NCBI RefSeq assembly: GCF_014257025.1 | Contig: NZ_JACMSF010000007.1 | Coordinates: 62,001-126,000, forward strand | Direction: 5' to 3' | Length of the DNA stretch: 64,000 bases | From: Streptomyces cupreus | Lineage (GTDB): Bacteria; Actinomycetota; Actinomycetes; Streptomycetales; Streptomycetaceae | In this document: positions 19,719 to 27,459 of the stretch, in pieces | Layout of the letters: each line of letters opens with the position of its first letter | How positions within the stretch are numbered: the first letter of the stretch is position 1 | Notes under the pieces: model-generated | Told to the model about the DNA's origin: nothing | Databases searched by the model: none | What the model saw: only the letters and a program-made list of their open reading frames with translations | Position numbers and translations under genes: made by a program

Positions 19719-20771
19719 GTGGTTACGAGTACCCGTCCCGTGTTCGTCCTCGGGTGTCCCCGGTCCGGGACGACCCTGACGCCCGCGATCCGCTCGGCCA
19801 CGGAGTCGGCGTCCAGCCCCAGCTCGTGGAACCGCGTCTCCTTGCGCCCGGTGATCCAGCGGGCGAGCCCGGCCCGGGCCCGCCCACCCTCGGCTCGGCG
19901 CTGGGCGTCCCGCTCAAGGCGTACGCCGAACGCCATGGCAAGGTCCGCTGGGGCGACAAGCGGCCCGCGTACGCCCTGCACGTGGCGGAGATCCTGCGGC
20001 TCTTCCCGGACGCGCAGTTCGTGCATCTCGTCCGACGGACGGGACTGCGTGGCCTCGCTGCTAGGGCCTGTCCGGCGGATCAGGTCGGCTGCAAGGAACA
20101 GCGCATTTCAGCTGAGCCGAGCGGGGTCTGGTGCGTGCAGCTGCAAGGCGGAGGAGGGCGGCGACGCGATGGGGGAGTCGGCAACCGACGACAACGCCGC
20201 AGATGCGCGTGCCAGGGCCCGCGACGCCGGCATGATCCGCCGGACAGGCCCTAGGGATGCCCTGGTCGCACCGCGGCTTCCACGAGGCCGTCGCCACCTG
20301 GGCGCAGGTCATGGACGTGACGCGTCGCTACGCCCGCAGGCTTGGCCCCGACAGCTGGCACGAGCTCCGGTTCGAGGATCTCGTCGCCGACCCGGAGGAG
20401 CAACTGCGAAAACTCTGCGCCTACTTGGGCGAGGAGTACGCCCCCGAGATGACCGAGCCGCACCGCATGGCCGCCGCTGCCGTACCGGCCCGCAAGACCT
20501 GGCACCGGCGCACCCACGGCGCGCTGGACGTGTCACGGGCGGGCAGTTGGCAGCAGCGGCTGACCCCGGATCGGATACGGCTGTGCGATTGGGCGAGCGG
20601 CTGATGCGCAGCGGCTACGCGCTCAGCGGCGCCGTACGGCCCGATCCCGCCGAACTCCTGCACTACCGAAAGGTGTCGGCGCTCAGGCGCGCGGCCCACG
20701 CCAGGCGGCGGATGCTCGACCACCTGGTGCGGGTGCGTGAACCGGGTCCCGTGGCGTCGATCGCGATGTGA
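19719..20771 (+). pseudogene. Sulfotransferase-family pseudogene (inversion, frameshifts, MITE)
   Basis: Fragments of one P-loop sulfotransferase are spread over several frames. VFVLGCPRSGTTL (19739-19777) is the PAPS-binding loop. A middle segment reading LARWITGRKETRFHELGLD is on the opposite strand (about 19784-19875), so it has been inverted. RWGDKRPAYALHVAEILRLF continues on the plus strand, then a 2-base loss shifts the frame before DGRDCVASL. A 190-bp insertion follows, and GMPWSHRGFHEAVATW resumes exactly in frame if it is removed. Another shift near 20590 leads into the C-terminal tail. No functional product is possible. Confidence 0.85.
20061..20254. mobile_element. MITE in the sulfotransferase pseudogene
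   Basis: About 186 bp bounded by perfect 18-bp terminal inverted repeats GGCCTGTCCGGCGGATCA (20065-20082) and its complement (20233-20250), with CTAG on both sides (20061-20064, 20251-20254). The flanks can be read as a 4-bp CTAG duplication or as TA plus a longer inverted repeat. There is no transposase gene, so it is a non-autonomous element, probably mobilised by an IS5-like transposase. Removing it with one CTAG restores the reading frame ASLLGMPW. Confidence 0.88.
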
Positions 20772-20791
20772 TCCGGTGACCGACCCTGGTT

Positions 20792-20831
20792 GTGTACGCC
20801 CGTACGCATCATTGTGTACGCTTGTACGCAT
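20792..20831. promoter_or_regulatory. Tandem operator of the SMR pump-TetR operon
   Basis: Two 18-bp copies of GTGTACGCYYGTACGCAT at 20792-20809 and 20814-20831, period 22 bp, about two helical turns. Each contains the inverted GTACG/CGTAC or GTAC/GTAC core. The second copy overlaps the ATG of the pump gene at 20830. This is the expected place for binding by the TetR protein encoded second in the operon. Confidence 0.7.
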
Positions 20832-21150
20832 GGGATACCTGACGCTCGCCGGCGCCATCGCCGCCGAGGTGGCCGCGACCACCGCCATGAAGTACAGCGC
20901 CGGTTTCAGCAAGCTCTGGCCCTCGCTGCTGACCGCGCTCGGTTACGTCATCTCCTTCACCCTGCTCGCCCAGACCCTGAAGACCGTCGGCATCGGCGCC
21001 GCCTACGCGATCTGGGCAGGCGTCGGTACCGCGAGCATCGCCCTGATCGGGCTCCTGGCCTTCGGCGAGGCGCTGACCTTCGCCAAGGTCACGGGAATCC
21101 TGCTGATAGTCGCGGGGGTCGTGGTCCTCAACCTGGGAGGCGCGCACTGA
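20830..21150 (+). CDS. SMR-family multidrug efflux protein
   Basis: 106 aa with four hydrophobic helices, the size of EmrE/QacE-type pumps. Key features: the glutamate in LAGAIAAEVAATTAMK (Glu-14 equivalent, proton/drug site), GYVISFTLLAQTLKTVGIGAAYAIWAGVG and the C-terminal GILLIVAGVVVLNL. It exports cationic drugs against protons as a dimer. The ATG at 20830 overlaps the second operator copy; no ribosome site is seen. Its TGA overlaps the ATG of the tetR gene. Confidence 0.92.
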   Translation: MGYLTLAGAIAAEVAATTAMKYSAGFSKLWPSLLTALGYVISFTLLAQTLKTVGIGAAYAIWAGVGTASIALIGLLAFGEALTFAKVTGILLIVAGVVVLNLGGAH

Positions 21151-21707
21151 TGGCCCGGCGTTATGACCCGGAGCGACGGCAGCGGATCATCGACGCCGCG
21201 ATCCGGGTCGTGGGCGCGAAGGGCCTCGCGGGGCTCACCCACCGCTCGGTCGCGGCCGAGGCCGATGTCCCGCTCGGCTCGACGACGTACCACTTCGCGA
21301 CCCTCGACGAGCTGATGGTCGCGGCCCTGCGCCAGGCGAACGAGGGCTTCGCCAAGGTCGTCGCCGCGCGCGGAGGTCTCACGGATCCGGCGGCCGACCT
21401 GGCGGACGAGCTCGCGGGCTGGATCGGCGAATGGCTCGCCGGGGACCGCACGGGCGTGGAGCTGGAGTGCGAGCTCTACCTGGCCGCTCTCCGCCGCCCC
21501 GCCCTGCGCCCGGTCGCCGCCGAATGGGCGACGGACCTCGCGCAGCTGCTGGGCCGCCGCACGGACCCGGTCACCGCCCGGGCGCTGGTGGCGCTGCTGG
21601 ACGGGATCTGCCTTCAGGTGCTGCTCACGGGGGTGCCGTACGACGAGGAGTACGCGCGTGAGGTGCTGCGGCGGGTCATCCCGGCCGAACGGGCGCCCGG
21701 CACGTGA
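21150..21707 (+). CDS. TetR-family repressor of the SMR pump
   Basis: 185 aa. The N-terminal helix-turn-helix is seen in QRIIDAAIRVVGAKGLAGLTHR then VAAEADVPLGSTTYHFATLDEL. The C-terminal part is the ligand-binding helical domain. It overlaps the pump gene by one base (TGATG), so both are made together, and the tandem repeats at 20792-20831 are its likely operator. Ligand unknown, presumably a pump substrate. Confidence 0.9.
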   Translation: MARRYDPERRQRIIDAAIRVVGAKGLAGLTHRSVAAEADVPLGSTTYHFATLDELMVAALRQANEGFAKVVAARGGLTDPAADLADELAGWIGEWLAGDRTGVELECELYLAALRRPALRPVAAEWATDLAQLLGRRTDPVTARALVALLDGICLQVLLTGVPYDEEYAREVLRRVIPAERAPGT

Positions 21708-21749
21708 GATGCCGGGCGCACCGGTTCGCCCCGGTGGGCCCCGCCAAGT

Positions 21750-21761
21750 TAGGTTGCCCTC
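21750..21761 (+). promoter_or_regulatory. -10 box of a leaderless dapD transcript
   Basis: TAGGTT at 21750-21755 ends 6 bases before the dapD ATG and no ribosome site is present, so transcription probably starts at the ATG. A clear -35 is not seen. Confidence 0.45.
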
Positions 21762-22751
21762 ATGACCGACACGACTGCACCTCGCACCACCGGCGCCGTT
21801 GCCGCCGGCCTCGCCACGATCGCCGCCGACGGCACCGTCCTCGACACCTGGTTCCCCGCGCCCGAGCTCGCCGCCGAGCCCGGCCCCTCCGGCACGGAGC
21901 GGCTGTCCTCCGAGAAGGCCGTGGAGCTGCTCGGCGAGGGCGCCGCGAAGGCGATCGGCCCGGACGCCCGCCGTGGCGTCGAGGTCGTCGCGGTCCGTAC
22001 GGTCATCTCCTCGCTCGACGCGAAGCCGATCGACGCGCACGACGTCTACCTCCGGCTGCACCTGCTCTCCCACCGCCTGGTCAAGCCGCACGGCCAGAGC
22101 CTGGACGGCATGTTCGGCTTCCTCGCCAACGTCGCCTGGACCTCGCTCGGGCCGGTCGCGGTCGACGACATCGAGAAGGTCCGGCTGAACGCCCGCGCCG
22201 AGGGGCTGCACCTCCAGGTGACGTCCATCGACAAGTTCCCGCGCATGACGGACTACGTCGCGCCGAAGGGCGTTCGCATCGCCGACGCCGACCGGGTCCG
22301 CCTGGGCGCGCACCTCTCCGCGGGCACGACGGTCATGCACGAGGGCTTCGTGAACTTCAACGCGGGCACGCTCGGTACGTCGATGGTCGAGGGCCGTATC
22401 TCCGCGGGTGTCGTCATCGGCGACGGTTCGGACATCGGCGGCGGCGCCTCCACGATGGGCACGCTGTCGGGTGGCGGCAACGTGATCATCTCCATCGGCG
22501 AGCGGTGCCTGATCGGCGCCGAGGCGGGTGTCGGGATCGCGCTGGGCGACGAGTGCGTGGTGGAGGCGGGGCTGTACGTCACCGCGGGTACGCGCGTGAC
22601 CATGCCGGACGGACAGATCGTCAAGGCCCGTGAGCTGTCCGGGGCGTCCAACATTCTGTTCCGGCGCAACTCGGTCACGGGGACGGTGGAGGCTCGGCCG
22701 AACAACGCGGTGTGGGGCGGCCTGAACGAGATCCTTCACAGCCACAACTAG
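21762..22751 (+). CDS. dapD: Tetrahydrodipicolinate N-succinyltransferase
   Basis: 329 aa, the actinobacterial DapD type. It uses succinyl-CoA to make N-succinyl-2-amino-6-ketopimelate in lysine and peptidoglycan (diaminopimelate) synthesis. The C-terminal half is a left-handed beta-helix with hexapeptide repeats ([40 protein letters not shown], the [20 protein letters not shown] region) and the tail [12 protein letters not shown]. Leaderless ATG. Not linked to other dap genes except the DapA-like gene at 25.2-26.1 kb. Confidence 0.96.
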   Translation: MTDTTAPRTTGAVAAGLATIAADGTVLDTWFPAPELAAEPGPSGTERLSSEKAVELLGEGAAKAIGPDARRGVEVVAVRTVISSLDAKPIDAHDVYLRLHLLSHRLVKPHGQSLDGMFGFLANVAWTSLGPVAVDDIEKVRLNARAEGLHLQVTSIDKFPRMTDYVAPKGVRIADADRVRLGAHLSAGTTVMHEGFVNFNAGTLGTSMVEGRISAGVVIGDGSDIGGGASTMGTLSGGGNVIISIGERCLIGAEAGVGIALGDECVVEAGLYVTAGTRVTMPDGQIVKARELSGASNILFRRNSVTGTVEARPNNAVWGGLNEILHSHN

Positions 22752-22772
22752 CTCCGTGGGGGCGCGGTGAAT

Positions 22773-22846
22773 CTGCGGGCCTGTGGGGGCTGGTCGCGCC
22801 CACGCGGCGGAGCCGCAAATTGATACAGCCCCGCGCCCCTAAGGGG
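22773..22846 (-). repeat. Dispersed Streptomyces intergenic repeat, copy A
   Basis: On the minus strand it reads GGGGCGCGGGGCTGTATC, then GCGGCTCCGCCGC, GCGCGACCAGCC and CCCGCAG. It matches copy B (36771-36850) almost base for base apart from the tail. The inner GCGG/CCGC hairpin may end transcription between the convergent dapD and the HAD-like gene. The repeat supplies the TAG stop of the latter. Confidence 0.8.
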
Positions 22847-23342
22847 GAATCGTTGCCGCGAATTCCTCCAGTGCCCTGAAATCCGGCTCCCGCAGTCCGA
22901 TCCTCGGGTCCACGTGGTGCAGTAGCGCCGGCCCCCTGTGATGCTCTGCCACGTACGCCTCGTCCGCCTCACTCTGTTCGTCGTCCACCCATGCGAACGG
23001 GCGGCCCTCCGCGTACTCCACGATCGCCGCCGTCTTCCAGTGCACCCCGTCCGGGCCTTCCGCGAACAGGCCCTCGCCGAAGTCGACGTACGGGAGTTCG
23101 GGGAGGCCGAGGACCGGGGCGATCCAGCGGTTGGCGGCGTCCATCCAGGTCGTGGCCCAGCACAGGTCGTAGTCCAGGGCCAGGAGGGCCGGGCCGTGGG
23201 AGGGGTTCAGCCAGACCCGGAGGGGGCGGCCGGGGTGCAGGGCGACCCTGAGCGTCGTGTAACCCTCGGGGCGGCGTTCGGGCTGGGCGGCCCAGGGGTT
23301 CAGGGGGCCGTCGACGTCCAGGAACAGCAGGGGGCGGCTCAC
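22839..23342 (-). CDS. HAD-like hydrolase domain protein
   Basis: 167 aa. The N-terminal LLFLDVDGPLNPW holds the DxDG nucleophile motif of HAD phosphatases, and WATTWMDAANRWIAP and FAWVDDEQSEAD could be motifs II and IV. The conserved lysine motif is not obvious. I know similar short Streptomyces proteins only as hypothetical proteins. Its last codons run into intergenic repeat A, which provides the stop, so the C terminus may be altered relative to homologues. Confidence 0.75.
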   Translation of the reverse strand: MSRPLLFLDVDGPLNPWAAQPERRPEGYTTLRVALHPGRPLRVWLNPSHGPALLALDYDLCWATTWMDAANRWIAPVLGLPELPYVDFGEGLFAEGPDGVHWKTAAIVEYAEGRPFAWVDDEQSEADEAYVAEHHRGPALLHHVDPRIGLREPDFRALEEFAATIPP

Positions 23343-23473
23343 GGGGTCACCGTACGGGAGCGGTGGTGGGCCGGGCGGGGATTTTTCTCGGGCGGCCTGG
23401 CATAGCTGGGTGCGGTGGCGCGCGTCATCCCTGGTGGAGGGGGCGGGCAGCGGGCTCGTCCGGGGAAGCGAAG

Positions 23474-24022
23474 GTGACGATGGATGGCGAGGCGCAGGCC
23501 GGTTTCCGGGAGTTCGTGGAGAACCGTTCGTCCGCGCTGCTGAGGACCGCCGTGCTGCTCAGCGGAGGGGACCGCCACGCCGGCGAGGACCTGCTGCAGA
23601 ACGCGCTGATCAAGGCGGCCGGACGCTGGCACCGGATCGATGAACCCGAGGCCTATGTACGGCAGATCCTGTACCGGCAGCAGATCAGCCGCTGGCGGCT
23701 GAAGTGGTGGCGGCGCGAGGTGAGTGTCGCCGAGCCGCCCGACACCGGCGCCGTGTACGACGACTCCGCCGCCGAGCTCCGGCTCGTCATGCGCGGCGCG
23801 CTGGCCCGGCTCACCGCCCGGCAGCGGACCGTGCTGGTGCTGCGCTACTTCGAGGACCTGCCCGAGGCGGAGGTGGCCGCGATCCTCGGCTGTTCCGTCG
23901 GCACCGTACGGTCCACCACCCACCGCTCCCTCGCCCGTCTGCGCGCCCTCGCGCCCGAGCTGGCCGCCCTGACGGCGGTGGAACGCGTGCCCGACTTCTC
24001 TCCCGTGGAGGTACGTCCGTGA
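23474..24022 (+). CDS. ECF sigma factor, SigE family (SIG41-like)
   Basis: 182 aa from GTG 23474 (GGGGAAG 5 bases upstream); ATG 23480 is an alternative. Region 2: FREFVENRSSALLRTAVLLSGG and AEDLLQNALIKAAGRW pattern. Region 4: LTARQRTVLVLRYFEDLPEAE and ILGCSVGTVRSTTHRSLARL. The length and the LLSGG-x-AEDLLQ motif fit the Streptomyces SigE-family ECF group. Its stop overlaps the next gene (GTGA), which encodes its probable membrane partner. Confidence 0.9.
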   Translation: MTMDGEAQAGFREFVENRSSALLRTAVLLSGGDRHAGEDLLQNALIKAAGRWHRIDEPEAYVRQILYRQQISRWRLKWWRREVSVAEPPDTGAVYDDSAAELRLVMRGALARLTARQRTVLVLRYFEDLPEAEVAAILGCSVGTVRSTTHRSLARLRALAPELAALTAVERVPDFSPVEVRP

Positions 24023-25236
24023 ACGTCGAGGAACTCGTGCGTGACGCGCTGCGGGAGACCGCCGAGGCGCAGTCTCCGGCCGGGCCCGGGCTCGCCGACC
24101 GGGTGCTGGCCGTACGGCGGCGCCGTCGCGGCCGTAGGATCGCCGCCGCTGCCGCGGCCACCGTGGCCGTCGTCGCCCTCGCGGTCGCCGTCCCGCAACT
24201 GGAGTCCGCCAAGGACGACGTGCGGCCCGCGGGCCTCCTGGACGGCAGCGGGACGAGCGCGCACCCCGATCAGTCGCCGCCCCGCGAGCTGATCGCGGCG
24301 GGCGAGGTGGCGCTGGCCGCCTACTACACGACGGAGCTTCAGGAGCGGATCGGCGAGCATGCCGTCGACCTCCGTACGTACTGGCTGCTCGACCCCGAGA
24401 GCGGCCGGTACGAGAAGGACACCCGGTGGTCCTTCGTCGCCGTCTCCCCGGGCCTGCGCACCGCCGCCGTGCTGGAGCGGACGCTGCCCGCGAAGCGGAT
24501 CGGGCTGCTCGACCTCGCGACGGGGGAGGTGGAGCGGTGGATCCCGGTCCGGCACGGCGTCGGCGGGCTCGCCTACTCGTACGACGGGACGAAGCTCCTG
24601 GCGACGACATACGACGAGCATCCTGACCTGCGCGAGGGGACGTACAACGCCAAGACCGGCGGGATCGGCTGGCACGAGCCCGTCGGGCGGACGGCCAGGA
24701 CCGGGTTCACCGTCCTCGACCCCACGCAGGGGACCGAGGACCCATGGCGCGGACTCCCGTCCGACCGGAACGCCAACTTCCGTTCGGACTTGCAGTTCAG
24801 CCGCGACGGGCGACTGGTGTACTCGAAGATCGTCGGCAGCCGGGACGGGATGCAGAAGTTCTACGACCTCACAGGGGCCGCGGTCGCCGCTCCCGCCGAG
24901 GAGCGGCACCTGAGGTCGGACGTCGGCGCCCGGCTCTCCCCGGACGGCACGCTGGCCGCGCTCGGCCTGACCAAGGAGGTGCCGGACAAGTCGTACTCCT
25001 CGATCCGGGACCCCCGTACCGGCGAGGAGATCACCAGGGTGCGCGGGGCCGAGCTGATCGCCTGGGCGGACGACCGGCGGCTCATCGCCTGGGAGCGGTC
25101 CGCGGGGAAGGAGGCGTACGAGCCCCGGCTCGCGCTGGTCACCCTCGGCAGCGACACGGTGCAGTGGCTCAGCGGGCCGCGCACGCAGGGGGACTCCGTG
25201 GAGTGGGACTGGGAGCCGGTCTTCGCCCGGCGCTGA
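24019..25236 (+). CDS. Membrane protein, probable anti-sigma partner
   Basis: 405 aa from the GTG overlapping the sigma gene stop. Residues 1-45 are a short cytoplasmic part (VEELVRDALRETAEAQ) followed by a basic RRRRRGRR stop-transfer sequence and one helix (IAAAAAATVAVVALAVAV). The remaining 330 residues are extracellular with beta-propeller-like repeats (LLDLATGEVERW, FYDLTGAAVAAP, LSPDGTLAALGL). It lacks the HxxxCxxC zinc anti-sigma motif, so its role as anti-sigma factor is inferred from gene coupling. The stop codon abuts that of the convergent DapA-like gene. Confidence 0.8.
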   Translation: MNVEELVRDALRETAEAQSPAGPGLADRVLAVRRRRRGRRIAAAAAATVAVVALAVAVPQLESAKDDVRPAGLLDGSGTSAHPDQSPPRELIAAGEVALAAYYTTELQERIGEHAVDLRTYWLLDPESGRYEKDTRWSFVAVSPGLRTAAVLERTLPAKRIGLLDLATGEVERWIPVRHGVGGLAYSYDGTKLLATTYDEHPDLREGTYNAKTGGIGWHEPVGRTARTGFTVLDPTQGTEDPWRGLPSDRNANFRSDLQFSRDGRLVYSKIVGSRDGMQKFYDLTGAAVAAPAEERHLRSDVGARLSPDGTLAALGLTKEVPDKSYSSIRDPRTGEEITRVRGAELIAWADDRRLIAWERSAGKEAYEPRLALVTLGSDTVQWLSGPRTQGDSVEWDWEPVFARR

Positions 25237-26130
25237 TCAGCCCTCCACCAGGCTCCGGTACGCCGTCAGCAGCCCGTCGGTCGCCTCGCGGCCGGCGGGC
25301 CGCAGGGGGGCGCGGACCGGGCCCGCGGGCAGGCCCAGTTCGTTCAGCAGGGCCTTGGCGGTGACCGTGCCGGGCAGGCCCGCCGACATCATCAGCTCGA
25401 TGAGCGGGGTGGCCCGTTGCTGGAGCCGGGCCGCCTCCGCCGTGTCGCCCGCGTCGAACGCGTCCAGGACGGCGCGGAGCCCGGCGGGGGCCGCGTTGGC
25501 CACCGTACTGATGCAGCCCGCGCCGCCCACCGCGTACAGCGCGAGGTTGTGCTCGTCGCAGCCCGCGTAGTACGCCAACTCCGTGCGGGCGATGACCTTC
25601 TGCGCGGCGAGGAAGTCGTAGGAGCAGTCCTTCACCGCGACGATCCTCGGGTGCTCGGCGAGGCGGAGCATGGTGTCCGGCTCGATACGGACGCCGGTAC
25701 GGCCAGGGATGTCGTAGACCGTGAGCGGCAGTCCCGAGGCGTCGGCGATCTCCCGGAAGTGCGCCTCCAGCGCGTCCTGCGGAGGCTTGCTGTAGTACGG
25801 CGCCACCACCAACAGCCCGTCCGCGCCGGCCTTTTCGGCCGCCAGCGCCAGCTCGACGGTGTGCCGGGTGTCGTAGGTGCCGACCCCGGCCAGTACTGAC
25901 GCCCGCTCGCCCACCGCCTCCCGCACCGCGCGGACGAGCAGGGACTTCTCCTCGTCCGTCGTGGTCGGTGACTCGCCCGTGGTGCCGGACAGCACCAGAC
26001 CGTCACAGCCCTCGGACACCAGCCGTTCGGCGAGCCGCTGCGCCCCGGCGAGATCGAGCGCGCCCTCCTCCGTGAAGGGCGTGATCATGGCGCAGAGGGC
26101 GCGGCCGAAGGGGGAGTTCGTGGTCGTCAT
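25237..26130 (-). CDS. dapA: 4-hydroxy-tetrahydrodipicolinate synthase (DapA family)
   Basis: 297 aa from the ATG at 26130; a GTG at 26166 with AGGAAA upstream would add 12 residues. DHDPS-type TIM barrel: LSGTTGESPTTTDEEK (substrate TT pair), VVAPYYSKPPQDAL (catalytic Tyr), YDIPGRTGVRI (second Tyr region) and IVAVKDCSYD (Schiff-base Lys). It condenses pyruvate with aspartate semialdehyde in lysine/DAP synthesis. Closeness to dapD supports that, but Streptomyces has several paralogues and another aldolase role is possible. Confidence 0.85.
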   Translation of the reverse strand: MTTTNSPFGRALCAMITPFTEEGALDLAGAQRLAERLVSEGCDGLVLSGTTGESPTTTDEEKSLLVRAVREAVGERASVLAGVGTYDTRHTVELALAAEKAGADGLLVVAPYYSKPPQDALEAHFREIADASGLPLTVYDIPGRTGVRIEPDTMLRLAEHPRIVAVKDCSYDFLAAQKVIARTELAYYAGCDEHNLALYAVGGAGCISTVANAAPAGLRAVLDAFDAGDTAEAARLQQRATPLIELMMSAGLPGTVTAKALLNELGLPAGPVRAPLRPAGREATDGLLTAYRSLVEG

Positions 26131-26292
26131 GGGAGTAGTCTCGGCAGCACGACACTGAAGCTCCACTTAAATTTCCTACAAGGTATCGCTAAGCATCGCT
26201 GTCATATGGTGCACGGAGGCCCTATGTCCAAACCGGGGCGCGATGGGTCACCATGGGCCAGAAGGTCAACGACCCCTGGTCCTGGAGGCGTC

Positions 26293-26430
26293 ATGAAGCT
26301 CGGCAAGGCACTCGCCACCGGAGTCGCTGAAGAGCGGCCCCTGATCCATGACGAAGAGCCCGAACTGCCCGAGATCACCGAGGAGATCAAGGAACTGAAG
26401 GCCCCCGAAGAGGTACCGGCGGCCCGATGA
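26293..26430 (+). CDS. Small conserved acidic protein
   Basis: 45 aa, MKLGKALATGVAEERPLI followed by a highly acidic tail (EEPELPEITEEIKELKAPEE). GGAGG lies 4 bases before the ATG. Its TGA overlaps the ATG of the following zinc-ribbon-like gene (ATGA), so the two are coupled. I know similar short proteins only from Streptomyces and no function. Confidence 0.72.
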   Translation: MKLGKALATGVAEERPLIHDEEPELPEITEEIKELKAPEEVPAAR

Positions 26431-27104
26431 GGCTGCGGCTTCCGGAGGAACGCCCGACGGAGCCGCCGACCGGATACAAGATCGCCCACCCGGTGCTGTC
26501 CCACGACGGCACCCGGGCCGGCTTCACCGGTGTGTCGCTCGGCGGCGCGCTGCCGTACGGAGTCCTGGCCGACGCGTCCTGCGTCTACGGCCTCAGACAC
26601 CGGGCACCGCACCGGCGCTGCGACTGCGGCTTCCACTGCGTGCACGACCGCACGGCCGCCGAAGCACTGCTGTGCACGGCCGAGCACCGGGCGGCCGTGC
26701 TGCTGGAGGTCACGGTGCTGGGCCGCTACCTCCGCTTCGAACTGGGCTTCCGCTACGCCCGCCAGCGGGTGCGCACCGCGACGGTCGGCCCGTGCACCTG
26801 CGGCGCGAGCGCCGTGGCGCTGGCCGACGCGGGCTGGGGCCGACCGGGCTGGCGCGGCCTCGCCCCCTCCTGCGCGGGCTGTTTGCGCGGTCGTACATCC
26901 GTCTCGCTCGCCGCCTTCGCGCGGCTGGCGGGGGAGGGGCTGCGGGTGGTGGCGGGGAGGGGTGGTGCGGTCGCCGCCGCCGAGGAGCTCGGGGTGCCCG
27001 AACTCGCCGCCGAAGCCGCGTTGTTGCAGGCGCGCCTGGACTGGTTCCAGAGCCAGCTGGCGCGGCTGGGGGAGTGGGGGGCGGGGGGTGAACGACAGGG
27101 GTAG
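26427..27104 (+). CDS. Conserved Streptomyces protein with Cys/His clusters
   Basis: 225 aa. Cysteine motifs CDCGFHCVH (residues about 71-79), CTCGASA (about 124) and CAGC (about 150) suggest two zinc ribbons or a metal site. The C-terminal part is alanine-rich and helical (AAAEELGVPELAAEAALLQARLDW). No signal peptide or membrane helix. It is coupled to the small acidic protein upstream. Function unknown. Confidence 0.78.
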   Translation: MRLRLPEERPTEPPTGYKIAHPVLSHDGTRAGFTGVSLGGALPYGVLADASCVYGLRHRAPHRRCDCGFHCVHDRTAAEALLCTAEHRAAVLLEVTVLGRYLRFELGFRYARQRVRTATVGPCTCGASAVALADAGWGRPGWRGLAPSCAGCLRGRTSVSLAAFARLAGEGLRVVAGRGGAVAAAEELGVPELAAEAALLQARLDWFQSQLARLGEWGAGGERQG

Positions 27105-27169
27105 CGGGGGATGGGACGGGTAGGGGCGGCGGGGCGAGAAAGCGCTCGGTCCGGTGGCGCAGCCGGCCT

Positions 27170-27182
27170 TAGCATCCCCACC
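27170..27182 (+). promoter_or_regulatory. TAGCAT -10 box of a leaderless gene
   Basis: TAGCAT at 27170-27175 is followed by CCCCACC and the ATG at 27183. The arrangement TAGCAT-N7-ATG is the same as before the gene at 6901. A palindromic AGCGCT core lies about 30 bp upstream (near 27141). Confidence 0.45.
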
Positions 27183-27404
27183 ATGCCCAAACCTCACGGC
27201 TTCGCCTACGCCGCCCACCCCGACGGCACCGTCCGCATCACCCACGCAGGCCACCCCGCCACCATCCTCCGCGGCACCCGAGCCCAACAGTTCCTCACCG
27301 AGGTCGAGACCACCGACCCCCAGCTCGTCATGGCCCGCTGGACCGGAAACTACAAGCGCGGCAATGAGCGAACCGCCCGAAACCACCCCCGCAACCGCCA
27401 TTGA
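27183..27404 (+). CDS. Small conserved protein
   Basis: 73 aa with GFAYAAHPDGTVRITHAGHPATILRG at the N terminus (outlined) and a basic tail (KRGNERTARNHPRNRH). The first part is a short beta-rich module, the middle TRAQQFLTEVETTDPQLVMARWTG is helical. No ribosome site; probably leaderless. I recall Streptomyces homologues without function. Confidence 0.72.
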   Translation: MPKPHGFAYAAHPDGTVRITHAGHPATILRGTRAQQFLTEVETTDPQLVMARWTGNYKRGNERTARNHPRNRH

Positions 27405-27459
27405 CCCGATCGGTCCCCTGGTAAGGGAACGGTAAAGCGACCTCAGTCGTTCACGGGGC

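Noticed and set aside
19587..20771. A 394-residue intact protein across the sulfotransferase region
   Set aside because: The frame crosses the MITE and family motifs switch frame and strand several times, so the open frame is accidental.
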